Shown here piece after piece: positions 1-9,407 of a DNA stretch of 64,000 nucleotides. Origin of the DNA: Saprospiraceae bacterium. Lineage in GTDB: Bacteria > Bacteroidota > Bacteroidia > Chitinophagales > Saprospiraceae. How positions within the stretch are numbered: position 1 is the stretch's first letter; the number at the start of each line of letters is the position of its first letter. A model generated the notes under the pieces. The model worked only from the letters and a program-made list of their open reading frames with translations, ran no database searches and was not told where the DNA came from. The translations under genes and the position numbers were made by a program. The stretch is from positions 1 to 64,000 of the forward strand of contig JAHDEC010000004.1 of NCBI GenBank assembly GCA_020629035.1, read 5' to 3'.

Positions 1-1
1 G

Positions 2-808
2 GTAATTAATTCGTTTGATCAGGTTGAAGGTCTTTCTGAAGGTACACTTGGGAAAAGACAATCATGGTCGCAAAGTTTTTCAAGTAATGACCAATCATTC
101 TATACATTACCTGCAGCAGGTACAAGAACTAATTTTGGAACCATCATAAATAACTTCCAAAGTTACTCTGCAGGTTCTTTCTATCAAGAAGATTACTTGT
201 CTACTTTCCAACAAAATGTTACTTACCATGTTCCTTCCTCTCAAGAACTAACAGCTTTTGCAAATGCTAATTTCTTGGTTTCAAATAGTGGAAATGAAAT
301 TATTATAGAAGGCAATGGACAAAGTATAATGTATGATTTAATCAATCATTCTATTAGATATAATTATCCCGATGGATCTTATCAACATAATTCTTATAGT
401 CAAGCTGCTAATGGAGAATATTTTTTAAATACAAGCACAAATGTCAGTTTTGAAACCCTAGTTAATGGACTATGCACTGAACTCATTGTAACTCAAACTT
501 ATGGCGATTATGCGTGCTTAGATCAAAGCATTCAATTTAACGAAAGAGAATTTTCGTCTTTAAAACTCTACCCTAATCCAACGAATGAATATCTAAACAT
601 AACTCTATCCGATAATTATTTTGATGAGCTATTAATTTTTACCATCAGAGATTTATCAGGAAGAGTGTTAGGTACCTTTAATCTTCTTGGAGCTAAGCAA
701 CTAGCTCTACCCGTTCAGGATATAATTAGTTCCGATGGGATGTACACAATCACTATTGAAAGCGAAAATAATTTCACCACACAAAAGTTTTTCTTCACCA
801 ATAAATAA
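2..808 (+). CDS. C-terminal part of a T9SS-secreted protein (truncated by window edge)
   Basis: The reading frame is open from base 2, so the gene begins outside the window; an apparent TTG start near 197 is internal. About 268 residues are visible. The first ~180 are polar, Asn/Ser/Tyr-rich and match no family I recognise. The last ~80 form a T9SS type A sorting domain: it opens with LKLYPNPTNEYLNI, continues with a strand containing DLSGRVLG and ends in a basic tail (KFFFTNK). Such domains direct export across the outer membrane and are normally cleaved afterwards. The gene ends 6 bases before the lipase gene, so the two are probably co-transcribed. The function of the exported part is unknown. 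Confidence 0.85.
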   Translation, partial: VINSFDQVEGLSEGTLGKRQSWSQSFSSNDQSFYTLPAAGTRTNFGTIINNFQSYSAGSFYQEDYLSTFQQNVTYHVPSSQELTAFANANFLVSNSGNEIIIEGNGQSIMYDLINHSIRYNYPDGSYQHNSYSQAANGEYFLNTSTNVSFETLVNGLCTELIVTQTYGDYACLDQSIQFNEREFSSLKLYPNPTNEYLNITLSDNYFDELLIFTIRDLSGRVLGTFNLLGAKQLALPVQDIISSDGMYTITIESENNFTTQKFFFTNK

Positions 809-814
809 AACCTC

Positions 815-2434
815 ATGAAAAATATATTTATCTTAATAGTAATGCTCCTTTGTTTTGACGCTGTTTATAGTCAAAATCCATGCGGAGAAGAAATTGATTT
901 TATTATAAAAGTTAAAGGGGATCCAGATAGCGATATTGAAATACCAACGTTGCCACCAGGTCTACCTCCACCTCCACCAGGTGATGAATTAGGACCAGAT
1001 GACGGTGATGAATACTATCAGCTTTATGACGATGGGTATAGAAGAGATGTTTTCCTTGTTCATGGATTAGAAGGTGACGGAGGAAGTTGGGATAATATGG
1101 TTGGTTATTTAGAGCATGGTCATGGTCAGGCTAGTGATTTTTGTGGCTGGAAGGTGGATTGCCACACTCCTGACTATAATCTAAATCAATCGAGCCTTTG
1201 GAGTATTGGAGCTGAGTTAGAAGAAGAAATTATGAGCTTTGGGATTGACGAGATATTAAGTGACAACATAATCATTGCGCATAGTATGGGAGGTTTAGCT
1301 AGTAGAGTTATGGATCTAAACTTAGGTTTATCTGGCCAAGACAAACCTTATGGAGCCATTTTAACTTTTGGTACTCCTCACGCAGGAGCTGTGGCTGCTG
1401 AAAAACTTGTAAATGGAGATATGGATGATTTTATTGTAAATGCTTGTATCTCTTTAACAGATGGTCCTATTGTTCAGTTTCAGGAAAGTTCAACCTTCTT
1501 TAACATCTTAGGTGATATCGGGCTGTTAACTCTACAAGAGTTGAAAGACGAGGTATGTTTAAATGTAGGCGGGTTTGCTTTTGAGCAAATTAAACAAAGA
1601 TACACCGCTCCAGTAGTTGATGATCTCGTACCCGGCAGTCCCAATTTAGTTGAACTTAATAGTGCTGGTTATGATGAAAATATTAGAAAAGCATCTTTCT
1701 ATGCGATTGAGAAAGATAATGGAACACTTGCCTGGAGATTTTTTCACAGTGCTTTAGCAGGTGTTAATTTCCCTGGTTTAGGTGTTGGAATGGCTGGATT
1801 TAATGATGATGCACCTGCCATTGCACAAATGCAAAAAGTACAAACTAAGTACATATCAGCCACAGAGCAATGGCAAGAAGTTTATGAAGATTGGAATAGC
1901 TGGCCTACTCCTGATTGTTTTAATCTAATTGAGAATAGTATAAGTTATGATAGCAATGGGGATGGAGAATTAAATGATGAAGTTTGCCTCAAAAAGAGTG
2001 AGGTAAAAGACTTGAGAAATGCTTGGGCTAAAGGTGAAGATTGGACTTTAAACTTTAACAATATTTGGAAACATGCGATCGGAATGATAGAAGCTCAATA
2101 TTCTTGTACTTGTACATATTTTGATATAGAAGGTGAGATTGAAGGCGAAAATGAAGTTACGTATGAAACATGGGTTTTAGAAGAGGGCGAAATTTGTACT
2201 GATCCAGATGCTGTTTCTTGTTCTTCAAGTGTTACTGGCGTTGAAACTAAACTTAGTGATGCAGTAGTTTTAGTTGAATCCGCATTAGATTTCCCCGGTA
2301 TGAATTATATACCATACGAAATGTACGGTTCAAATCATTTACAAATGAGAAACGATCGAAGAACCCTTCGAGCTATGAGACATATTTTTGATGGAGAAAT
2401 GGGCGACTGGTTTCTAACTCCAAGATGTGATTAA
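815..2434 (+). CDS. Secreted alpha/beta-hydrolase, lipase/esterase-like
   Basis: A 539-residue protein with a signal peptide (hydrophobic residues 4-18, cleavage near VYSQ). A proline-rich linker follows (around residues 44-58). The hydrolase fold starts at DVFLVHGLEGDGGSW, whose His-Gly is the usual oxyanion-hole region. The nucleophile elbow AHSMGG places the catalytic serine at residue 157. This pattern resembles PGAP1-like and triacylglycerol lipases. The catalytic Asp and His cannot be assigned by eye. The C-terminal half holds several Cys-containing segments and no obvious sorting domain, so the product may stay in the periplasm or leave by another route. It lies 6 bases after the T9SS cargo gene and ahead of a strong hairpin. 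Substrate unknown. Confidence 0.8.
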   Translation: MKNIFILIVMLLCFDAVYSQNPCGEEIDFIIKVKGDPDSDIEIPTLPPGLPPPPPGDELGPDDGDEYYQLYDDGYRRDVFLVHGLEGDGGSWDNMVGYLEHGHGQASDFCGWKVDCHTPDYNLNQSSLWSIGAELEEEIMSFGIDEILSDNIIIAHSMGGLASRVMDLNLGLSGQDKPYGAILTFGTPHAGAVAAEKLVNGDMDDFIVNACISLTDGPIVQFQESSTFFNILGDIGLLTLQELKDEVCLNVGGFAFEQIKQRYTAPVVDDLVPGSPNLVELNSAGYDENIRKASFYAIEKDNGTLAWRFFHSALAGVNFPGLGVGMAGFNDDAPAIAQMQKVQTKYISATEQWQEVYEDWNSWPTPDCFNLIENSISYDSNGDGELNDEVCLKKSEVKDLRNAWAKGEDWTLNFNNIWKHAIGMIEAQYSCTCTYFDIEGEIEGENEVTYETWVLEEGEICTDPDAVSCSSSVTGVETKLSDAVVLVESALDFPGMNYIPYEMYGSNHLQMRNDRRTLRAMRHIFDGEMGDWFLTPRCD

Positions 2435-2442
2435 ATTATAAT

Positions 2443-2472
2443 GAGACTAGATAAAACTTATTATCTAGTCTC
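2443..2472 (+). terminator. Perfect 12-bp hairpin after the lipase gene
   Basis: GAGACTAGATAA and its exact complement are separated by a 6-base loop and followed by TCTTTAAAA. The T tract is short. Only 17 bases separate the hairpin from the next start codon and I see no promoter between, so it may act as a partial terminator or an mRNA-processing site rather than a full stop. Confidence 0.7.
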
Positions 2473-2489
2473 TCTTTAAAATTGTTATT

Positions 2490-3740
2490 ATGAAAAATCA
2501 ATTAGTGATGATGTTTCTTCTATTCTGTTTATTCTCTGCCTGCGATAGAGAGCCTTTGAAAGGCCCAAGAATAGATAGAATTTATAATCCAAATCCTGAT
2601 TTTGAAGTCGCATGGCACTATGAATTCAATAAGGATAATGAAGGCTTGGATTCAACATTTTATAACTCTGAACCTTTAATTGTTGAAAATGACATATTCG
2701 TGGCATTCGGCTCTACAGCCCTAACGGAAGATGATTTCCTATGTAAATTCAACAAAGTGAATGGTGAGCTCCATTGGAAATTAGATATTCCTAAATATGG
2801 AGCAACTCGAGCTCTTTTTACCTATGAAGAAGATGTAATAGTAAACGTAAACAATTCACTTTTTTGGGTTGACAACACAACAGGCGAAATTAAGCATAGT
2901 CTGAATTTCTTTGAATCTTTCAATGAGTGTATTATCCCTAATGTTTCTCTGTTCGAAAATTATTTATATATCAACATAAGCGATTGCAAAAATCCTTATC
3001 AAGAATATAATACCATGAAACGTCTTAATCTAGATAATCTAGAAATAGAAGAAGTAGTTACTTATACAAGTGAAGCTAACAATTCACCTTCTCTAAATAA
3101 ACCTAATATTTTTAGAAATTCAGAGAATCAAATAGTGTTGATATTCGGATTAACATATTTTCAAACCCAATCTTCTGAGAGCACTGTCCATTTGATTAGA
3201 TATAACCTAAGCAAGAATACAGAAGAGTGGAGAATCGAAAACATAGATTCTCATGATATAAATCATGTGGCTCCACTTATTAATGACAATCAAGTATTTA
3301 TGGTGGGTGCTTTTAGTGTTTTTGCTATCGATATAAATGAAGGGACAATAGTTTGGGAAAATAAATTACCTGGAGCAACTTTACCTTCATTTACGAATAT
3401 TGAGCCCATAATTTATGAAGATAAAATTATTGTAAAACCATATTCTAGAGAAATTGCTGCATTCAACATATTGACCGGCAATCTTGATTGGTATCTACAA
3501 AATTCACCGATTGGTCATATGGATTATTGGGTTGAATATAATGGCTTACTTTACACGGTTGCAGATGGTGGTTTCTTCACCTTGCAGCCACTATCCGGAA
3601 ATATTAAATACCAAACTGATCAATCACCTATAAATAACTATAAAGGCTTCTATAGAGGAGGATTAAAAATTGATCCCTCAGGAGATATTTTTATGCATGA
3701 TGAACTTAGCTTTATGCGAGTACACCTAAAAGAAATCTAA
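2490..3740 (+). CDS. Lipoprotein with PQQ-type beta-propeller repeats
   Basis: A 416-residue protein with a lipoprotein signal: a hydrophobic stretch ends in LFSAC, so Cys18 should be lipidated. The rest looks like a beta-propeller of PQQ/BamB-type blades: the pattern of a hydrophobic strand, a turn (TGEI, EGTI, TGNL) and a trailing Trp recurs, as in GELHWKLDI, GTIVWENKL and GNLDWYLQN. Such propellers usually serve as binding scaffolds; the residues needed for PQQ-dependent dehydrogenase activity are not evident. It is not a convincing BamB, because the context contains no other outer-membrane assembly gene. It may belong with the two upstream genes, although a hairpin separates it from them. 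Confidence 0.75.
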   Translation: MKNQLVMMFLLFCLFSACDREPLKGPRIDRIYNPNPDFEVAWHYEFNKDNEGLDSTFYNSEPLIVENDIFVAFGSTALTEDDFLCKFNKVNGELHWKLDIPKYGATRALFTYEEDVIVNVNNSLFWVDNTTGEIKHSLNFFESFNECIIPNVSLFENYLYINISDCKNPYQEYNTMKRLNLDNLEIEEVVTYTSEANNSPSLNKPNIFRNSENQIVLIFGLTYFQTQSSESTVHLIRYNLSKNTEEWRIENIDSHDINHVAPLINDNQVFMVGAFSVFAIDINEGTIVWENKLPGATLPSFTNIEPIIYEDKIIVKPYSREIAAFNILTGNLDWYLQNSPIGHMDYWVEYNGLLYTVADGGFFTLQPLSGNIKYQTDQSPINNYKGFYRGGLKIDPSGDIFMHDELSFMRVHLKEI

Positions 3741-3742
3741 AT

Positions 3743-3776
3743 AAAAAAGCCCAACTGAATCCAGCTGGGCTTTTTA
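3743..3776. terminator. Bidirectional terminator between converging genes
   Basis: A stem of AGCCCAACTG against CAGCTGGGCT (one G-U pair) is flanked by an A run on the left and a T run on the right. It can therefore end transcripts from both the propeller lipoprotein and the ATP synthase operon. Confidence 0.9.
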
Positions 3777-3794
3777 CTTTTATTTTCTAAATAA

Positions 3795-4691
3795 TTACGC
3801 TTCCAAAGCGGCCGCACCACCTACAATCTCCAAAATCTCTTTAGTAATTGATTCTTGTCTTGCTTTGTTGTAACTAATCTTTAATTCTCTTAATAACTCG
3901 CCCCCATTCTCTGTCGCCTTATCCATCGCCGTCATCCTTGCACCATGCTCTGAAGCATGATTGTCTAGAAGGTATTTATGGAAAGTAGTCTGGAGAATAG
4001 TAGGAACTAATCGTTCTAATAATTCCTCCTTACTAGGCTCAAAAACATAATCTGCATTGATTTTCTTTTCCGTACTTTCTTCTAATTCCATTTTAGGTAC
4101 AGGTAAAAACTGTACACAGTTTGGAAGTTGCACTGCAGCATTCTTAAACCTACTGTAGCAAACATGTACTTCATCTACTAAATCTCCTTCAAATTCACGC
4201 ATTAATTGCTTTGATACTTGAGAAACATTATCAAAACTTAAATCACTGAATAGATTTACGAATTTATCTACTATTGTTGCCGCTGGAAATCGACGCTTCA
4301 TTGCATCAAAGGATTTTTTCCCTATACAATAAATCGTTAAATTTCCTGAATCATAGTGTGCCTTATAATCACCCTCTATCTTATCAGCAGCTGCTTTTAT
4401 AATATTGGAATTAAATGCACCACATAATCCTCTAGTAGATGTCACCACAACAAGTGCAGCTTTATTTACCGGTCGTGCAGTACCTAGGCTAGTATTAGCT
4501 TCTCCTTCCAAATTAGATAGAATGTTACTTAACATTCTTGCTAATCGATCAGAATAAGGACGCATTTCTGTGATTGCCTGTTGAGCTCTTCTCAATTTAG
4601 CAGCTGATACCATTTTCATGGCACTAGTAATCTGCATAGTTGAGTTCACTGAGGAAATCCGCTCTCTTACTTCTTTTAATTTTCCAGACAT
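3795..4691 (-). CDS. atpG: ATP synthase F1 subunit gamma
   Basis: A 298-residue central-shaft subunit that couples c-ring rotation to catalysis in the F1 head. The N-terminal helix (KEVRERISSVNSTMQITSAM) and the C-terminal helix (near GARMTAMDKATENG) form the coiled-coil axle, and the ARPVNKAALVVVTSTRGLCG region is typical. Length is normal for the family. It is the last gene of the operon atpB-E-F-H-A-G and is followed by the shared terminator. atpD and atpC do not follow, so the beta and epsilon subunits are encoded elsewhere, as in many Bacteroidota. Confidence 0.97.
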   Translation of the reverse strand: MSGKLKEVRERISSVNSTMQITSAMKMVSAAKLRRAQQAITEMRPYSDRLARMLSNILSNLEGEANTSLGTARPVNKAALVVVTSTRGLCGAFNSNIIKAAADKIEGDYKAHYDSGNLTIYCIGKKSFDAMKRRFPAATIVDKFVNLFSDLSFDNVSQVSKQLMREFEGDLVDEVHVCYSRFKNAAVQLPNCVQFLPVPKMELEESTEKKINADYVFEPSKEELLERLVPTILQTTFHKYLLDNHASEHGARMTAMDKATENGGELLRELKISYNKARQESITKEILEIVGGAAALEA

Positions 4692-4719
4692 GCTTTAAAT
4701 TGGCTCTTATTAAATGTTC

Positions 4720-6306
4720 TTAAGCAGAATATCCTTTAGCAATATTTAGTGCTAAAGTCTTTACTAACTCTAAGTTTTCTTTATCTAATTTACCCGCTTT
4801 AAAAGAAGATAAAACCTCTGGGTGCTTTTGTCCAAGCGCTGTTAAAAACTCTTCTTCAAATGCTTTTACTTTATTTACTGGTACATCCTTTAATAAACCA
4901 TTTGTACCTAAGTAAATAATAGCCACCTGATTCTCTACTGATAATGGAGAATATTGTGGTTGCTTTAATATCTCCACATTACGCTTACCTTTCTCTAAAG
5001 TAGACAAGGTAGCCGCATCCAAATCAGACCCGAACTTAGAAAAGGCCTCTAATTCTCTATACTGTGCCTGGTCTAATTTCAAAGTACCAGATACTTTTTT
5101 CATTGATTTAATCTGAGCTGATCCTCCCACTCTTGATACAGAAATACCTACGTTAATCGCTGGTCTAATACCTGCATTAAACAAATTCGACTCTAAGAAT
5201 ATCTGTCCATCTGTAATTGAAATTACATTGGTAGGAATATAGGCTGATACATCGGCTGCTTGTGTCTCAATAATAGGTAAAGCTGTCAATGATCCACCTC
5301 CTTTAACTTTACCAGAATTTTTAAGCGAATCCGGCAAATCATTCATTGTTTGAGCTATAGCATCATTATCAATAACTTTTGCCGCCCTCTCTAACAATCT
5401 TGAGTGAAGGTAAAATACATCTCCAGGATATGCCTCTCTACCAGGAGGTCTCTTTAATAATAATGATACCTCTCTGTACGCAACCGCTTGCTTAGATAAA
5501 TCATCATAAACAATAAGTGCTGGTCTTCCTGTATCTCTAAAGTACTCTCCTATCGCAGCTCCCGCAAATGGTGCATAAAACTGTAATGGTGCTGGCTCAG
5601 CAGCTGATGCCGATACAATTACTGTGTAATCCATAGCTCCATTGTCCTCTAATACTTTGGCTACCTGAGCCACTGTAGAAGATTTTTGTCCTGAAGCTAC
5701 ATAAATACAGAATACAGGCTCTCCACGATCATAAAATTCTTTTTGATTGATAATTGTATCAATCGCAATCGCCGTTTTCCCCGTTTGTCTATCTCCAATA
5801 ATAAGCTCTCGCTGTCCTCTACCAATAGGAATCATCGCATCAATGGCCTTAATTCCTGTTTGTAATGGTTCAGTTACTGGCTGTCTATAAATTACACCAG
5901 GAGCTTTTCGCTCTAATGGCATATCATATAACTCACCTCCAATAGCGCCTTTACCATCGATAGGCTGACCTAAGGTATTTACAACTCTTCCTACAATCTC
6001 TTCTCCTACCTGAATAGAAGCAATCTTTCCTGTTCTTCTTACTGTAGAACCTTCCTTTATACCATCAGATGGACCCATTAATACGACCCCAACATTGTCT
6101 TCTTCAAGGTTTAAAACAATTGCATTCACGCCATTATCAAATTCAACAAGCTCACCCGCTCTAGCCTTAGATAGACCATAAACACGTGCAATTCCATCAC
6201 CAACCTGAAGGACAGATCCTACTTCTTCTAGTTCTGCTTCAGTTTTAAATCCGGATAATTGTTCTTTGATTATCGCTGATATTTCTTCTGGGCTAACACC
6301 AACCAT
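4720..6306 (-). CDS. atpA: ATP synthase F1 subunit alpha
   Basis: A 528-residue non-catalytic nucleotide-binding subunit of the F1 hexamer. The P-loop GDRQTGKT lies near residue 170, after the [15 protein letters not shown] beta-barrel motif, and the VSRVGGSAQ signature follows near residue 375. The C-terminal helical region is complete. It lies 30 bases downstream of atpH and 28 bases upstream of atpG. No unusual residues were seen at the nucleotide site. Confidence 0.98.
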   Translation of the reverse strand: MVGVSPEEISAIIKEQLSGFKTEAELEEVGSVLQVGDGIARVYGLSKARAGELVEFDNGVNAIVLNLEEDNVGVVLMGPSDGIKEGSTVRRTGKIASIQVGEEIVGRVVNTLGQPIDGKGAIGGELYDMPLERKAPGVIYRQPVTEPLQTGIKAIDAMIPIGRGQRELIIGDRQTGKTAIAIDTIINQKEFYDRGEPVFCIYVASGQKSSTVAQVAKVLEDNGAMDYTVIVSASAAEPAPLQFYAPFAGAAIGEYFRDTGRPALIVYDDLSKQAVAYREVSLLLKRPPGREAYPGDVFYLHSRLLERAAKVIDNDAIAQTMNDLPDSLKNSGKVKGGGSLTALPIIETQAADVSAYIPTNVISITDGQIFLESNLFNAGIRPAINVGISVSRVGGSAQIKSMKKVSGTLKLDQAQYRELEAFSKFGSDLDAATLSTLEKGKRNVEILKQPQYSPLSVENQVAIIYLGTNGLLKDVPVNKVKAFEEEFLTALGQKHPEVLSSFKAGKLDKENLELVKTLALNIAKGYSA

Positions 6307-6336
6307 AGTATATAATTTTAAAAGGTTATAATCTTA

Positions 6337-6876
6337 TTAGTTTGAAAATTCTTTTCTTAATTTTTCAAGTTTATGAGCTACACTAGCATCATATAACTTA
6401 TCTCCCATTTTAATTTTGAATCCTCCAATTAATGATTCATCAATTTCAAAATCGAGATCAACATTTGCATAAGTCTCACTACTTTCTAACAATCTAGCTT
6501 TAACTTTTGCTTCGGCTTCAGCACTCATTTTCGTTGCAGAAACAATCGTAATTGCACTAATCCCTTTATGCTCTTTATATTGGTGGAGAAACTCTTCACA
6601 TATCTCTGGCAAAGCATCTTCTCTTCCTTTCTTTATGACTAACTGAAAAAACTTATCAGCTATAGATTTAAACTTACCACCAAACGCGGCGTTGTAAACA
6701 GCTAATTTCTTTTCTGATTTAATGACCGGACTTTTAAAGAAACTAACCAATTCTTTACTTGCCATTGCATCCTTCATTCCTTGGATATCAGCTACAGCAT
6801 CTTCTAATTGATTTTGCTCTATGCTTAAATCAAGTAGTGACTTGGCGTATCTTGTTGCAATTCTTCCTACAGCCAT
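6337..6876 (-). CDS. atpH: ATP synthase subunit delta (OSCP)
   Basis: A 179-residue peripheral-stalk protein joining F1 to subunit b. The N-terminal six-helix domain starts with IATRYAKSLLDLSIEQNQLE, and the C-terminal segment FEIDESLIGGFKIKMGDKLYD is the family signature. Length is typical. It starts only 4 bases after the atpF stop codon, consistent with coupled translation and fixed stoichiometry. Confidence 0.96.
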   Translation of the reverse strand: MAVGRIATRYAKSLLDLSIEQNQLEDAVADIQGMKDAMASKELVSFFKSPVIKSEKKLAVYNAAFGGKFKSIADKFFQLVIKKGREDALPEICEEFLHQYKEHKGISAITIVSATKMSAEAEAKVKARLLESSETYANVDLDFEIDESLIGGFKIKMGDKLYDASVAHKLEKLRKEFSN

Positions 6877-6880
6877 GTGC

Positions 6881-7393
6881 CTAGTTCATTTTTATATCAT
6901 TCACCAAACTCTCCACAAACGATTGTTGGTTAGAATCTGATTTTAAATCTTTCTTAATTACTTTCTCAGCAATATCCAGAGCCATAATACCTACTTGATT
7001 CTTTATATCACTTAAAGCCTGCTTTTTCTGATTTTCGATTTCAGCTTTAGCCGAATTCAAAATCTTATTAGCTTCTACTTTCGCACCTTCTTTAGCTTCA
7101 GATATCATCTGTGTCTTCGCCTCCTTTGCTTCTTTTAAGATGCTTGCTCTTTCTTCTCTTGCTTGAACTAATATCTTTTCGTTTTCAGCCTTAAGGTTTG
7201 CCATTTCTTCTCTAGCTGCCTTTGCCTCATCTAAAGCTCCCTGTATATCATCTTCTCTTTTTCTCAATGCCTGAGCTATAGGCTTAAAAGCAAACTTGCC
7301 AATCAAAAGCCAAAAAAGTATAAAGATTAAAGACGTCCAAAAAAGGAGTCCAAAATCAGGTCTAATTACATTAAAATCTGCTAAAAAAAACAT
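6881..7393 (-). CDS. atpF: ATP synthase F0 subunit b
   Basis: A 170-residue peripheral-stalk subunit. One membrane helix (around residues 12-35, FGLLFWTSLIFILFWLLIG) is followed by a long charged coiled coil rich in Ala, Glu and Lys that reaches the F1 head. Length and architecture match the standard family. A single b gene is present, so the stalk is presumably a homodimer. It lies between atpE and atpH in the same operon. Confidence 0.96.
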   Translation of the reverse strand: MFFLADFNVIRPDFGLLFWTSLIFILFWLLIGKFAFKPIAQALRKREDDIQGALDEAKAAREEMANLKAENEKILVQAREERASILKEAKEAKTQMISEAKEGAKVEANKILNSAKAEIENQKKQALSDIKNQVGIMALDIAEKVIKKDLKSDSNQQSFVESLVNDIKMN

Positions 7394-7475
7394 TACAATT
7401 GATTTTACAATTTTTTAAAAAATGGAGATACAACCAACCGTTGCATCTTCCATTATTCTTTTCAATCAACAATGA

Positions 7476-7730
<255 letters not shown>

Positions 7731-7744
7731 TTAAAAGCTACAAA

Positions 7745-9136
7745 TTAATGTGGCTCGTGACTTTCTTCTACAGCAGCACCAATATAAGATGCTGTCAAAA
7801 TACAAAATGCAAACGCCTGGATAAATGCAACTAACAACTCAATCGCCATCATAAACAATGTCAACAAAGTTGAGGCTATTGCAGTACCAAATCCAGCGCC
7901 CATATTATTTCCTAAATCACCAAAAATAAATATCAAACTCACAAAAATGATAATTACCATGTGCCCCGCTGTTATGTTGGCAAACAAACGCAACATTAAT
8001 GTCAATGGCTTAATAAATATCCCCAAAATCTCAACCGGCGTCAGTATAGTTTTAACCCATGCCGGCACACCAGGCATCCATAATATATGTTCCCAATAGT
8101 GTTTATTCCCGTTGAAATTTGTTACTAAAAAGGCAAGTATACCAAGAACCATTGTTACACCTAGATTTCCAGTTACATTAGATCCACCAAAAAATGGAAT
8201 CTGACCAAATAAGTTAAGCCCTAGTATAAAAAAGAAAATAGCCATTAAAAAAGGCAAAAACTTCATATACTGAGCACCTAAAAATGGTTTAGCAACCTCA
8301 TCCTGAATAAAAACAAACATGGTTTCTATAAATGATTGAGTGCCCTTAGGAGCCATTCCATCACGCTCTCTATATCTTCTCGCCACTCTCAAAAACAACC
8401 AACTTAATAAAAGAGTAACTATCAACATTGACGTAACATTCTTTGTCAATGAAAAGTCATAAAAAGAAGTAATTCCTCCTCCAAATAAACCTCCATCGGC
8501 TGAACTCTTAGCCTCTGTTTCGTATAATTTATTGTTGTGACAGACAAAGTAGGCATCATTTTGATGTACAATTCCTGATATAGCTACATCACCCATTGGG
8601 AAAGATGCATCCTTAACTCTCCTAACAGCACCACCATCTAGTACATATCTATTATAGGCCTTTCCCCCATCACCATGACCGATTTTATCAAACTTTAATT
8701 TACTGGACATAAAAATATCCCATCCTGTACCTGGTGCATATAGAAAACATGGTAGAGGAATTTGTAAAGGTCCTATACTAAAGACATTTGCATCTGAGAT
8801 ATGATGTAGAGCTGTATTTCCTGCATCAAAAGTATGATCGTGAGCTACTCCACATACTGGACCATGGTGCCCGTGACTATCATGGTCGTGAGAGCCGTGA
8901 TTGTGTCCGCTATGATCGTGTCCACTATGGTCATGATTATGACCGCTGTGATCGTGTCCGCTATGATCATGGTTGTGTCCACTGTGATTGTGTCCACTAT
9001 GGTCATGATTGTGACCGCTGTGATTGTGGTTATGCTGCTGAGCTGCTAATGAAGAACCAAACAACAAGGCAACAATAACAAGCTTGATTAAAATAAATTT
9101 CTTACCCAATGCTCGACGATTTAAAATTCGCCACAA
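7745..9136 (-). CDS. atpB: ATP synthase F0 subunit a with His-rich N-terminal extension
   Basis: A 463-residue proton-channel subunit. The C-terminal ~230 residues are the usual membrane domain, with the essential Arg in LMLRLFANITAGHM. Before it come a signal-like hydrophobic stretch (residues 14-32), a His-rich tract (residues 35-91, 25 His of 57) and an ~130-residue periplasmic-type domain with Cys95 and further His. N-terminal extensions with a signal peptide are common in Bacteroidota AtpB; the His repeats are not something I know as standard. No ATG fits the start: TTG at 9136 or TTG at 9109 are candidates, and a promoter-like TATTTTTG (9134-9141) overlaps the first, which would favour 9109. 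No atpI gene is present upstream. Confidence 0.93.
   Translation of the reverse strand: MWRILNRRALGKKFILIKLVIVALLFGSSLAAQQHNHNHSGHNHDHSGHNHSGHNHDHSGHDHSGHNHDHSGHDHSGHNHGSHDHDSHGHHGPVCGVAHDHTFDAGNTALHHISDANVFSIGPLQIPLPCFLYAPGTGWDIFMSSKLKFDKIGHGDGGKAYNRYVLDGGAVRRVKDASFPMGDVAISGIVHQNDAYFVCHNNKLYETEAKSSADGGLFGGGITSFYDFSLTKNVTSMLIVTLLLSWLFLRVARRYRERDGMAPKGTQSFIETMFVFIQDEVAKPFLGAQYMKFLPFLMAIFFFILGLNLFGQIPFFGGSNVTGNLGVTMVLGILAFLVTNFNGNKHYWEHILWMPGVPAWVKTILTPVEILGIFIKPLTLMLRLFANITAGHMVIIIFVSLIFIFGDLGNNMGAGFGTAIASTLLTLFMMAIELLVAFIQAFAFCILTASYIGAAVEESHEPH
8864..9034 (-). repeat. Degenerate in-frame repeat encoding His-rich HSGHNHD units
   Basis: Within atpB, DNA units of about 15-36 bases recur and encode variants of HSGHNHD and HSGHDHSGH. 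The units differ at synonymous positions (CAT/CAC, AAT/GAT), so this is an older, diverged array under protein-level selection rather than a recent slippage product. It adds 25 histidines in 57 residues. Confidence 0.9.
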
Positions 9137-9345
9137 AAATAGCTTAATGAACTATCAATTTATAATCTGAATTGCTTTTTTTCTTTACAATATCAAGGAC
9201 TAACATAATGTTAAAAAGAATATTTTTAACACTTAATAAAGTATTGGCTTTTGTACGCCCGAGCCTTTAATTCGCAAAATTTTATTTAAGAAAAATGCTG
9301 ATTGCTGAAATTTCGTTCGCTTTATAGAAAAGTTACATATAAAAC

Positions 9346-9386
9346 GTAAAAAAGGCATTTTAAGGTTCTAATCCCTAAAATGCCTT
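9346..9386 (-). terminator. Terminator of the rny transcript
   Basis: AAGGCATTTTA pairs perfectly with TAAAATGCCTT across a 13-base loop. On the minus strand the second arm runs into TTTTTTACG, an intrinsic terminator about 20 bases after the rny stop codon. It separates rny from the atp operon. Between it and atpB (9137-9345) I see only AT-rich sequence and no gene. Confidence 0.88.
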
Positions 9387-9407
9387 CTAAAACTTGTTGT
9401 ATCCTAA

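Noticed and set aside
8864-9034. CRISPR-like array
   Set aside because: The repeat units are short, variable and in frame with atpB, with no spacers and no cas genes in the window.
8788-9078. Plus-strand frames rich in Tyr/His/Asp or Val/Met across the His-rich repeat
   Set aside because: They are mirror images of the atpB repeat and have no independent support.
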